Positions 9,721-17,517 of a DNA stretch of 58,739 nucleotides are shown piece after piece (positions within the stretch are counted from its first letter, which is position 1; each line of letters begins with the position of its first letter). The stretch comes from Scybalousia_A sp964542225 (GTDB lineage Bacteria; Bacteroidota; Bacteroidia; Bacteroidales; P3): positions 1 through 58,739 of the forward strand of contig CAZITO010000005.1 in assembly GCA_964542225.1 (NCBI GenBank), written 5' to 3'. Below the pieces are notes generated by a model. The model saw only the letters and a program-made list of their open reading frames with translations. It was not told the origin of the DNA and did no database searches. Made by a program: the position numbers and the translations under genes.

Positions 9721-11103
9721 ATGAAAATAAAACAAATTATCATTACTCTCTTTATTATTTTAGTGGTAATGTTTATGACCTCTTATTTTTTTCCAAAAGA
9801 GGGATTGTATTTGGGCGATATTCATATAGAAATACCAAGTATTGAGGATATGTTTTTTGACAAAAAGGTGGAGTATGCAAATATTGATAACCTTTTGAAA
9901 AACATAGATTCCTCAAAAAACGACACCATAAAAGTAGATAAAAACATAGCAACAAGAATTTACAAAGATGATGTTGTTTATATAGAATATCCGAGCGAGG
10001 ACGAGAGTTTGTTGTATGGTTTTTTTGAGGATTTGGAACAGTCTAACAAAAAAACAGTGCGAGTACTTCACTACGGCGACTCTCAAATAGAGGGCGATAG
10101 AATAACCTCTTATATAAGAAATAAATTGCAAAACAAATTCTTTGGCACAGGACAAGGACAAATACCAATATTCTCTCGTTCAAATATTGCCAACGTAACC
10201 TATCAATATTCTAAGGGTTGGAAACATTATCAAATAATTAGTCCCAAAAAAGGCTTTCATTCTTATGGTTTAATGATGGAAACATCCGTTTCAAAGACTG
10301 ATATTTTTCCAAAACCATATATGCAATTTGACTTTTTTAAACCTGTAAATTCCACTCTTACACTTTACTGCACAGCCTTAGGCAATGGAGCAAAAATAAA
10401 CATATTTACCAACGGAGAATTGTTTGCAGAGAAAAACATTACTTCCCAAAACGTCAATAAGATAAATCTTGGCAAGGTAGAGAATATTAAAAATTTAAAG
10501 ATAGAAACCTCCGACAGCGTACTTTTCTATAGTTTGGATATATCGGAGAAAAATGGTGTTTATGTGGATAATATTTCTTTAAGAGGTTCTTCGGGCTGGG
10601 GATTTACCAATGGGTCGGCTCAAATTCTTACTGAAATGGCGGATAAAAGCAATATGAATGTAAAATTGATAATTATGCAATTTGGTGTAAATGCCATACC
10701 AAAAGAAGAAAAAAAGGTGTTGCCAAACTATGATTATTTTAAAACAACATATTCCAAACAATTGGCTTTCTTACGCAAAGCCATACCCGATGCGGCTATA
10801 ATTGTAATAGGCTCTTCTGATAGGTCTATAAAAAAAGGAACCTCCTATATTACCAACCCAAATGTGCCAAAACTAATACTTGCCCAACGACAAGCCGCCA
10901 AAGAAAACGGTTGTATGTTTTGGGATTTATTTTCGGCTATGGGAGGAGAAAATTCCATGCCTTCTTGGGTATTAAGAGATAAGCCTTTGGCAAACACAGA
11001 TTTCATACACTTTAACCATAGAGGAGCGGAATACGTGGCAGAATTGCTTTATAAGGCTTTGCAAGAAGAGTATATAGAATACAAAAGAATAAAAAACAAA
11101 TAG
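9721..11103 (+). CDS. Membrane-anchored SGNH/GDSL-family hydrolase
   Basis: Predicted esterase, probably acting on acetylated glycans or peptidoglycan outside the cytoplasm. An N-terminal hydrophobic helix (residues 5-24) serves as anchor or uncleaved signal. The SGNH block I motif is HYGDSQIEGDR, with nucleophile S121. The family's C-terminal DxxH motif is DFIHFNHRG, near residue 433. An intervening jelly-roll-like region (about 200-285) is typical of two-domain esterases found next to wall enzymes in Bacteroidota. The 15-base gap to the upstream lytic transglycosylase suggests one transcript and a cell-wall role. The substrate is inferred, not seen. Confidence 0.78.
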   Translation: MKIKQIIITLFIILVVMFMTSYFFPKEGLYLGDIHIEIPSIEDMFFDKKVEYANIDNLLKNIDSSKNDTIKVDKNIATRIYKDDVVYIEYPSEDESLLYGFFEDLEQSNKKTVRVLHYGDSQIEGDRITSYIRNKLQNKFFGTGQGQIPIFSRSNIANVTYQYSKGWKHYQIISPKKGFHSYGLMMETSVSKTDIFPKPYMQFDFFKPVNSTLTLYCTALGNGAKINIFTNGELFAEKNITSQNVNKINLGKVENIKNLKIETSDSVLFYSLDISEKNGVYVDNISLRGSSGWGFTNGSAQILTEMADKSNMNVKLIIMQFGVNAIPKEEKKVLPNYDYFKTTYSKQLAFLRKAIPDAAIIVIGSSDRSIKKGTSYITNPNVPKLILAQRQAAKENGCMFWDLFSAMGGENSMPSWVLRDKPLANTDFIHFNHRGAEYVAELLYKALQEEYIEYKRIKNK

Positions 11104-11189
11104 CAATCCGTCAATAGATTATAATAATTCGTCACGACCTATGCCAACTTATCAAAAATACTAAAAAAAGAAAAAAAAACAAAAAATTA

Positions 11190-11219
11190 TTGCAATATAA
11201 ATATTTGTTACTAATTTTG
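11190..11219 (+). promoter_or_regulatory. Bacteroidota promoter TTG-N19-TAATTTTG for the LRR operon
   Basis: TTG at 11190-11192 and TAATTTTG at 11212-11219 are separated by exactly 19 bases, a textbook arrangement. The predicted start near 11226 leaves a leader of about 290 bases before the first LRR gene. That leader contains a small ORF and the poly-G tract. Confidence 0.75.
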
Positions 11220-11287
11220 CAAACGAGTATTAACCTGGTCGGGCTGGGGCTTTATGTTTTTTACAGTCTGACTTAATTTTGACGTTT

Positions 11288-11410
11288 ATGGTGGCAAAAC
11301 ACACATTATTAAATTTAATTTCATATTATACCTCTCAGTATCACAGTATTAAGGGGGGGGGGAATAAGACTAATTCCATTGCTTTTTATTTTAATTTGTA
11401 TTTATTATAA
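11288..11410 (+). other. Possible 40-codon leader ORF containing a poly-G tract
   Basis: An ATG-initiated frame runs through the ten-G tract (11353-11362), which encodes three glycines. With ten G it ends at TAA 11408. With nine G the downstream frame would encode a hydrophobic tail (IRLIPLLFILICIYY) ending near 11432; with eleven it stops almost at once. The protein matches nothing I recognise. It may be chance, so confidence that it is translated is low; the tract itself is clear. Confidence 0.25.
11353..11362. repeat. Homopolymer tract, ten G
   Basis: A run of ten G in AT-rich DNA, in the transcribed leader about 155 bases upstream of a T9SS surface protein. Long G/C homopolymers are classic slippage sites for phase variation. 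Its length could also be a sequencing artefact. Confidence 0.85.
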
Positions 11411-11517
11411 GACACTGTTTTGTCAATAGGTGGTTTGACATATAGGGATTACTGTGTTTTGTTGCAATGTTGTTTGTAAAAAAAATAACAATTTTTAATA
11501 ATCTAACAGTTAAATTT

Positions 11518-13083
11518 ATGAAAAGAGTATTAATGTATGTTATAGTAACGCTGTCGGCTATAATATTTTGGGAGAATAAATCTTTCGCACAGACAGCACA
11601 AACATTACCTTATACGGATGATTTCTCTACTAATAGCGGTTGGACGTATGCAGATGCAGACGAGTATGGTAGAAACTCTTGGCTTATAAACGAAGATAGG
11701 CTCTTTGTTCGCCCATACCATGATTATTATATCGCAACCTATGATACAGAGATGTGTGCTACATCATACGTTTATCGTAATATACAAGTGGGTTCGAGCG
11801 ATTCCATAAGGATAGAGTTTGATATTACAGTAGGGGGTCAAAAGATAGGTAATACTTATTATGACTATGCTTTTGTATTGTTTGCTCCTGAAAACTATAA
11901 TTACATGGGTGCTACTTTTTGTCTTGGTCCTAATTGTGTACTTGGTCCATTCGTTATGTTTAGCCCTATGGCAAACCTAACTTCTGTACATAAGGATACG
12001 ACAATTGTCAACTACGCACCAAATAGCACGTTGAAGATAGTGTTTGCATGGCACAACGGTAGAGATAATAATATTGATGGTCCAAGTGCTATTATTGATA
12101 ATCTTAGCATAACAGAGGTCAACGCTCCAACACCCGCCGAGCCAGAATCGGCAATTGATACGAGCAAACATATCACTTTGACTGTTTCGCAAGGAGACAC
12201 TATAGGGTTTAGTATTCTCGCATCTGCAAATAACACTCCCATAAAAATTGAAAGTGGTTCTTGGGATACAATAATAATTGCCGGTACTAACACTATTTTC
12301 AAAAAATATAAATCTCAATCTACAACAATGACTATATATGGAGATGTAGGCGGGTTTTCGTGTTATGGCAATGGCTCAAAACTAACTGCCTTAGACGTTT
12401 CACATAACACAGCATTAATATATTTGGAATGTGACAAGAACAATCTGACAAGTTTGGATGTCAGCACGCTTACTAATTTGATATCTTTGAGCTGTGATGA
12501 AAATCAATTAATAAGTTTGGATGTCAGCACGCTTACTAATTTGGTGGACTTGGCATGTAGTGAAAATCAATTAACAAGTTTAAATATTAGTGGTTGTGAT
12601 AGTTTAAAGTATATTATTTGTTATGGGAATCCGCTATCAACACGAGCAATAGATAACTTGTATTGCCAATTGCCTGATAGAACTTCACAAGAACAAGGAG
12701 AAATGGTTATTTCTCTTGATTCTACAGATGAAATAGTTTTGGCAACAAACAAAACCAATGCAACAGATAAAAATTGGGGTGTGTATTGGGGAGATACAAC
12801 GGACTACAGCATATACGAAGTTGTTACAAACGGTACATACGTTTGCGGAGAGGAGCCTTCTGCTTTGGCGAATATAGAAGAGCAAACCATAACTCTTTAT
12901 CCTAACCCTGCAAAAGATGAAATTGTGCTTAAAGGCATCAAAGAAATGGTAACAGTCTTTGACGCTAACGGCAGAATAGTAAAGCAAGAAGTGATAAACG
13001 AAAGACTTAATATAAAGGATTTGAAAAGCGGTGTTTATTACTTGCAAGTAAATAAATCGATGAATAAATTTATAAAACAATAA
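11518..13083 (+). CDS. T9SS-sorted leucine-rich-repeat surface protein (short paralog)
   Basis: Predicted cell-surface adhesin-like protein. I choose the ATG at 11518 because it opens directly into a signal peptide (MKRVLMYVIVTL, ending SFA); the frame extends 17 codons further up without support. After the signal comes a jelly-roll or cleaved-adhesin-like domain (about 20-200, starting TLPYTDDFSTNSGWTYAD). A linker is followed by four 21-residue leucine-rich units of the LTSLDVS-TNL-L-C-NQ type (about 290-375). The C-terminal T9SS type A domain has LYPNPAKDEIVLKG and ends KFIKQ. It is the first gene of a three-gene operon and a paralog of the next gene, sharing the N-terminal domain and sorting domain. 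Confidence 0.88.
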   Translation: MKRVLMYVIVTLSAIIFWENKSFAQTAQTLPYTDDFSTNSGWTYADADEYGRNSWLINEDRLFVRPYHDYYIATYDTEMCATSYVYRNIQVGSSDSIRIEFDITVGGQKIGNTYYDYAFVLFAPENYNYMGATFCLGPNCVLGPFVMFSPMANLTSVHKDTTIVNYAPNSTLKIVFAWHNGRDNNIDGPSAIIDNLSITEVNAPTPAEPESAIDTSKHITLTVSQGDTIGFSILASANNTPIKIESGSWDTIIIAGTNTIFKKYKSQSTTMTIYGDVGGFSCYGNGSKLTALDVSHNTALIYLECDKNNLTSLDVSTLTNLISLSCDENQLISLDVSTLTNLVDLACSENQLTSLNISGCDSLKYIICYGNPLSTRAIDNLYCQLPDRTSQEQGEMVISLDSTDEIVLATNKTNATDKNWGVYWGDTTDYSIYEVVTNGTYVCGEEPSALANIEEQTITLYPNPAKDEIVLKGIKEMVTVFDANGRIVKQEVINERLNIKDLKSGVYYLQVNKSMNKFIKQ

Positions 13084-13099
13084 AAATTTAAGTAACATT

Positions 13100-15187
13100 A
13101 TGAATAGGATGTATTTTGGTTTTATAGCATCTGTGTTGGCTATAATACTTTCAGCAAATTGCGTATTTGCACAAAACACAGCACAAACATTACCTTATAC
13201 GGAGAGTTTTTCCTCTAACAGCGGTTGGACTTATGTAAATGCTGAGGACTTCGATGAAGCCAACTTTAATTCTTGGTGGATAGACCAAGGCAGACTTTTT
13301 GTTTACTACGGTTATGGAGATTATACCAACGCAAGTTACAATGATGATTGTGCCACTTCTTACGCTTATCGTACCATCAAACTTGGTACAAGCGATTCCG
13401 TAAGGATAGAGTTTGACATTACAGTAGGTGGTGAAAAAAGCGGTAACACTTATTTTGACTATGCTTTGGTTTTGTTTGCTCCTACAAGTCAAACTTATAC
13501 GGGTTCCACTTCTTGTTTTGACCCTGATTGTCTGAATTCTTCATACAAATTATTTGGACCTATGTCAAACTTAGCATCTGTACATAAGGATACCACCATA
13601 GCAAATCCTTCACCAAATGGGACTTATAATATAGTATTCGTTTGGCACAATGATGCAGATAATTTTTATAATCCGAGTGCTATGGTTGATAATCTTAGCA
13701 TAACAGAAGTCAACGCTCCAGCACCTGCAATAGATGTGAATATGAGTAAATACATTACTTTGACCTCAGACAGTGAAGCGGTTATTGATAGATTGAATTT
13801 TTTGGCATCAACAGATAGCACAGGTGTAAGAATAGTACGTGGAAGTTTTGATACAACTTTTATTATAGGTACAACGTGGAGTAATAATGCTATCCGTGTA
13901 TCAGGTATTTCAGATACCACAAAAATATATGGAAATATATCAAGTTTTTATTTAAATGATTATGGTAATAATTCTTTATTGGCATTGAATTTATCACATA
14001 ATACATCTTTAGACTCTTTATATTGTATTAATGGTCAATTGACAAATTTAGATGTAAGCGGACTTACTAATTTACAAACATTGAAGTGCTATAGTAATCT
14101 ATTAACAAGTTTAGATGTAAGCGGACTTACTAATTTACAAACATTGGAGTGCTATAGTAATCAATTAACAAGTTTGAATGTTAACGGATGTACAAATTTA
14201 GAAGAGTTGTACTGTTATGAAAATCAATTAACAAGTTTAGATGTAAGCGGACTTACTAATTTACAAACATTGGAGTGCTATAGTAATCAATTAACAAGTT
14301 TGAATGTTAACGGATTAACTAACTTACAAATATTGTTTTGTGATGAAAATCGATTGACAAGTTTAGATGTAAGCGGATTAACTAATTTACAAAGATTGGA
14401 GTGTTATTACAATCAATTGACAAGTTTAGATGTAAGCGGAGTTACTAATTTACAAACATTGAAGTGCTATAGTAATAGATTAACAAGTTTAGATGTAAGC
14501 GGACTTACTAATTTACAAACATTGGAGTGCTATAGTAATCAATTAACAAGTTTGAATGTTAACGGATGTACAAATTTAGAAGAGTTGTACTGTTATGAAA
14601 ATCAATTAACAAGTTTAGATGTAAGCGGACTTACTAATTTACAAACATTGGAGTGCTATAGTAATCAATTAACAAGTTTGAATGTTAACGGATATAGTGC
14701 ATTAAGATATATTGATATGGAAAACAATAATTTTTCCACTCAAGCTTTGGATTTATTGTTCTGTCAATTGCCTATAATTGCTACAGATGATACTGCTACA
14801 TTTTGTGTTTATGGTAGCAATGATAATTACGCTACGTTTTTATTAGCCAATAGTAGCAATGCACTTGACAAAAATTGGTCTTTATACTACTTTGATGCTA
14901 ATTATAACAGACAAAAAACACCTGCAACCGCCGGAACATACGTTTGTGGCAGTGAACCTGCCGGTTTGGATATGGTTGACAGTGAAAGCCTGACCCTTTA
15001 CCCTAACCCTGCACAAAACGAAGTATTCATTAAAGGAATATGTGGCGAAATTGTCAAAGTATTTGACAATGGTGGCAAACTTGTTAAACAGGAGATAATA
15101 AATGAAAGGCTTGATATAAGCAATTTGGCAAGTGGTGTATATTATATTCAGGTAAATGGTATAACAAATAAAATTATTAAAGAATAA
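13100..15187 (+). CDS. T9SS-sorted leucine-rich-repeat surface protein (expanded paralog)
   Basis: Signal peptide 1-24 (ending VFA) leads into a jelly-roll domain closely similar to the upstream gene's (TLPYTESFSSNSGWTYVN). An array of 21-residue leucine-rich units then covers about residues 293-544, twelve units in all, most reading LTSLDVSGLTNLQTLECYSNQ-like. The C-terminal T9SS domain has LYPNPAQNEVFIKG and GVYYIQV. Repeats of this BspA/internalin-like class usually form a solenoid for binding host or microbial partners; the ligand is unknown. The gene starts 16 bases after its paralog. Several repeat units are identical in DNA as well as protein, pointing to recent expansion by recombination or slippage. 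Confidence 0.9.
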   Translation: MNRMYFGFIASVLAIILSANCVFAQNTAQTLPYTESFSSNSGWTYVNAEDFDEANFNSWWIDQGRLFVYYGYGDYTNASYNDDCATSYAYRTIKLGTSDSVRIEFDITVGGEKSGNTYFDYALVLFAPTSQTYTGSTSCFDPDCLNSSYKLFGPMSNLASVHKDTTIANPSPNGTYNIVFVWHNDADNFYNPSAMVDNLSITEVNAPAPAIDVNMSKYITLTSDSEAVIDRLNFLASTDSTGVRIVRGSFDTTFIIGTTWSNNAIRVSGISDTTKIYGNISSFYLNDYGNNSLLALNLSHNTSLDSLYCINGQLTNLDVSGLTNLQTLKCYSNLLTSLDVSGLTNLQTLECYSNQLTSLNVNGCTNLEELYCYENQLTSLDVSGLTNLQTLECYSNQLTSLNVNGLTNLQILFCDENRLTSLDVSGLTNLQRLECYYNQLTSLDVSGVTNLQTLKCYSNRLTSLDVSGLTNLQTLECYSNQLTSLNVNGCTNLEELYCYENQLTSLDVSGLTNLQTLECYSNQLTSLNVNGYSALRYIDMENNNFSTQALDLLFCQLPIIATDDTATFCVYGSNDNYATFLLANSSNALDKNWSLYYFDANYNRQKTPATAGTYVCGSEPAGLDMVDSESLTLYPNPAQNEVFIKGICGEIVKVFDNGGKLVKQEIINERLDISNLASGVYYIQVNGITNKIIKE
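13976..14731 (+). repeat. 63-bp tandem repeat array inside the LRR gene (12 units)
   Basis: Twelve in-frame 63-bp units each encode one 21-residue leucine-rich repeat; the first and last are diverged. A higher-order period of six units (378 bp) is present: positions 14101-14315 and 14479-14693 are identical over 215 bases by eye. Confidence 0.92.
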
Positions 15188-15203
15188 AAAAAATAACATT
15201 ATT

Positions 15204-16799
15204 ATGAGAAAGAAAGCAATTTTTATCTGCGTTTCCTTATTGTTATTTGCTACAATAACACCGCAGGCTCAAGTTTTGAAAAAACTAAAAAAAGCAGCCG
15301 AGAAAACTCTCGAAACTGTAGATAAAACAGAAAAGAACATCAAAAAAGTAGAAGACACCAAAAATGCTATTCAAAACGAGGTGGAAGCAACCAAGAATAG
15401 CATCCAAAATGATGTTAACGAAACCGTAGGAACAAAAACAACTTCCTCTGATAATTCTTCTTTGGAAACAACACAATCTCCTTCCTCCGTTAATTCTATT
15501 TCGCAGTCTGTTAAGCACGATGGCAAAGCCATATATGTAAGCAGAACCAATGGAGACAATGGTAATGACGGTAGTAGAAACGCTCCTTTTAAAAATCTAC
15601 AAAAAGCCTTGGACAAAGCACCTGCCGGCTCTACAATAATGGTGGCTGAGGGTAATTATTACGGCTCTCTTAACAGTGGCAACATCAATATTACCAAACC
15701 TGTTACCATTATGGGTGGCTATAACTCCGATTTCTCAGAGAGAAACATTTTAAAGTATAGAACAATGATACAGCCTACTCCAGAGTCAAACGGCTCTCAT
15801 ACCATCAAGGGAACAATATCTTTGACAAGTATAGTTGCTCCTAATGATAAAGTGGTTATAGACGGTTTGATTATAGACAGAGGCAATACCATTTCTTACA
15901 ACAAAGCAGGCAAAGGAAGACCTGAAGGTGTGGAATCTCCTCAAATGAACCCTATAGGAACCAAAGGATTGGGTGGCATAGACCTCAAATATACAGAAAC
16001 CTATACAAAAGAGTCTTCGGAGATTTATTTCAACGGCGATAAAGGAATAGTAAACAATGTTAACGTGATTATTCGCAATTGTGCCTTTATCAACGCTCCA
16101 AATTATGCCATACTTGGTCTTTTAAAAGCAGGCTCTTTGACTGTGGAGAATTGTGTTTTTGTCAATGTGCGTATGGCTTCTATGGACGTTAGAGGCTCCG
16201 ACCCTAAGGTTATGACTCCTATAACTTTACGCAACAATACCATATTGTTCTCATGGTCGAGATTGCTTGATTTGGCAAGCATGGGATATGGTTACAGAAT
16301 GCAACCGGGTACTTGCAACACTTTGGAAAACAATATTATCGGTTGCTCAGTATTTTCGGGTATAGACCGCACTCATATAGATTCGGACAAAAATCGCGAG
16401 GCTTTAAGAAAAGATGTTGTAAACAATAATATATTCTTCCTTAATCGTCAAACAGATTTGACTTTGCCGGGTGGTGGTATGTTGTTGAGAGTTAAGTGTG
16501 AAGATTTTAGCGATGTTGAACAAATATCTGCCAAAGGCAATAAATCTCTTGCCGACCCTAAAATCTTTAACGGCAAAATAGATAAAGCCTATTTGGAAGG
16601 TTTTATTAATTTGTCTTACAAAGAAGAATCAAATGTGGATTACAACTCTTCGGCCAATACTTTCCGCCAAGCTATGGGAATGAATATGACCGGCACCATG
16701 ACCAGCGAGGGAAGTATGTTTGCCAACCGTTACCCTTGGCAAGAGGCTTTAAAACTGTTTGGGGCAATGCAAGGTTATGGTGCACAAATGCCTAAATAA
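15204..16799 (+). CDS. Secreted right-handed beta-helix (DUF1565-like) protein with coiled-coil N-terminus
   Basis: Signal peptide about 1-23 (ending PQAQ). Residues about 25-75 are Lys/Glu-rich and helical, with a near repeat (KNAIQNEVEATKN then SIQNDVNE), probably a coiled coil. From about 108 the sequence IYVSRTNGDNGNDGSRNAPF and then FKNLQKALDKAPAGSTIMVAEG is the classic start of DUF1565/parallel beta-helix proteins. Solenoid-like motifs (VENCVFVNV, LRNNTILFSW, LENNIIGCS) continue to about 420. There is no T9SS sorting domain at the C-terminus, so it is probably periplasmic or exported another way. It is the last gene of the LRR operon, 16 bases after the expanded paralog and followed by a strong terminator. 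Function unknown; polysaccharide binding or lyase activity is only a possibility. Confidence 0.75.
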   Translation: MRKKAIFICVSLLLFATITPQAQVLKKLKKAAEKTLETVDKTEKNIKKVEDTKNAIQNEVEATKNSIQNDVNETVGTKTTSSDNSSLETTQSPSSVNSISQSVKHDGKAIYVSRTNGDNGNDGSRNAPFKNLQKALDKAPAGSTIMVAEGNYYGSLNSGNINITKPVTIMGGYNSDFSERNILKYRTMIQPTPESNGSHTIKGTISLTSIVAPNDKVVIDGLIIDRGNTISYNKAGKGRPEGVESPQMNPIGTKGLGGIDLKYTETYTKESSEIYFNGDKGIVNNVNVIIRNCAFINAPNYAILGLLKAGSLTVENCVFVNVRMASMDVRGSDPKVMTPITLRNNTILFSWSRLLDLASMGYGYRMQPGTCNTLENNIIGCSVFSGIDRTHIDSDKNREALRKDVVNNNIFFLNRQTDLTLPGGGMLLRVKCEDFSDVEQISAKGNKSLADPKIFNGKIDKAYLEGFINLSYKEESNVDYNSSANTFRQAMGMNMTGTMTSEGSMFANRYPWQEALKLFGAMQGYGAQMPK

Positions 16800-16832
16800 T
16801 GATATAACAAACGTAATTCAAAAAATATAAAC

Positions 16833-16876
16833 AAAAATGCTCTTTCCTAACAATAAAAGGAAAGAGCATTTTTTTA
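16833..16876 (+). terminator. Rho-independent terminator of the LRR operon
   Basis: The arms AAATGCTCTTTCC and GGAAAGAGCATTT form a perfect 13-bp stem with an 11-base loop, followed by a T run. It lies 34 bases after the beta-helix gene. Confidence 0.93.
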
Positions 16877-16884
16877 CCCCCCCC
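16877..16884. repeat. Homopolymer tract, eight C
   Basis: Eight C directly follow the terminator T run, in the context TTTTTACCCCCCCC. A similar TTTTACCCCCCC stands at 39982-39993 before the DUF262 operon. No gene lies directly downstream here. Confidence 0.8.
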
Positions 16885-16966
16885 TATTCTCTATATAATA
16901 CACCTCCATTTTTGGAAAATCGGTTTACTGATTATCAATAAGTTACAAAACAAATTTTTGCACGCG

Positions 16967-16998
16967 TTTGGTCAGGTTGTAAAATCTTCGTAACTTTG
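16967..16998 (+). promoter_or_regulatory. Promoter TTTG-N20-TAACTTTG inside repeat copy A
   Basis: TTTG at 16967-16970 and TAACTTTG at 16991-16998 with 20 bases between are a consensus Bacteroidota promoter pointing into the hairpin part of the repeat. The same two boxes with the same spacing occur in copies B and C. Confidence 0.75.
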
Positions 16999-17004
16999 CA
17001 TAGA

Positions 17005-17260
17005 GAAATACCCCTATCACAAAATTCCCAATTTTCATCCTTATAACCACTTGATAATCAATAATAACGAAACGGCGTTTTATTTTATCGAAACGCCGAT
17101 TCGTCGAAATGAATCGGCGTTTCATTTTTACAAAACGGGCGAAGAAAAAATTTTTCCTTCAAAAAACCGCTCGAAAACGCTGAAAATGACCATTTTTGCC
17201 CGATTTTGACCCCTCGAAAAACCTTAACTTGCTGATAATCAGTAATAGCACCCATATTTT
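17005..17260 (+). ncRNA. Candidate structured RNA transcribed from repeat copy A
   Basis: Starting about 7 bases after the promoter, the sequence could fold into several stems. CGGCGTTT (17073-17080) pairs with AAACGCCG (17091-17098). Alternatively GAAACGCCGATTC (17090-17102) pairs with GAATCGGCGTTTC (17111-17123). CGGGC (17136-17140) can pair with GCCCG (17198-17202). The first two are mutually exclusive, as in a switch. The start is inferred and the 3' end is a guess. No known RNA family is recognised. Confidence 0.4.
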
Positions 17261-17459
17261 TGAACTTTTAGTAACCATCAATTAAATTTCCCGAAAAAAT
17301 ATTTTCAGGCACAGCCTGTTTTATATGGGCGAAGCCGTTACTTTTTCTGATGGGTTAGCATAGGTCAAAATAACTTGTTGTAAGGCAAAGCCGTTATAAA
17401 TTATCTTGTGGAAGTTGTGTTGAAATAGTTGTTTGTTGATGCAATACAACCTATAAAAC

Positions 17460-17502
17460 AAAAAAAGAAGGTGGCAAGAAAAACTCCTGCCACCTTTTTT
17501 TA
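17460..17502 (-). terminator. Terminator of the M16 protease gene
   Basis: AAGGTGGCA and TGCCACCTT form a 9-bp stem flanked by A and T runs on both sides, 16 bases after the protease stop on the - strand. It could act in both directions. Confidence 0.9.
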
Positions 17503-17517
17503 TAAAATAATTATTTC

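Larger units (their letters stand above)
16919..17346 (+). repeat. Dispersed ~430-bp intergenic repeat, full copy A
   Basis: The element begins ATCGGTTTACTGATTATCAA and ends near AGCCGTTACTTTTT. It aligns along its length with 39240-39672, and its first ~155 bases align with 58585-58739. Internal features are: three TGATWATCA sites (about 16929, 17052 and 17234); a TTTG-N20-TAACTTTG promoter; a 13-bp perfect hairpin (17090-17102 with 17111-17123) and a competing 8-bp stem; and an A6T5 near-palindrome. I see no terminal inverted repeats and no transposase. A 60-codon open frame on the - strand is kept in both full copies but changes mostly at replacement sites, so I do not call it a gene. Confidence 0.9.

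Noticed and set aside
11467..11517. Seventeen-codon upstream extension of the first LRR gene
   Set aside because: The downstream ATG begins directly with a signal peptide; the extension would place 17 residues before it.
16943..17125. 60-codon ORF on the - strand of repeat copy A, also open in copy B (39264-39446)
   Set aside because: The frame is kept, but about 13 base changes between copies cause 7 amino-acid changes, including radical ones, so there is little sign of protein-level selection. The Arg-Arg-Phe repeats come from the GC hairpin arms. The cut third copy is open as well but has further replacements.
16919..17346. Repeat copy as an insertion sequence
   Set aside because: No transposase ORF, no terminal inverted repeats and no clear target duplication can be seen.
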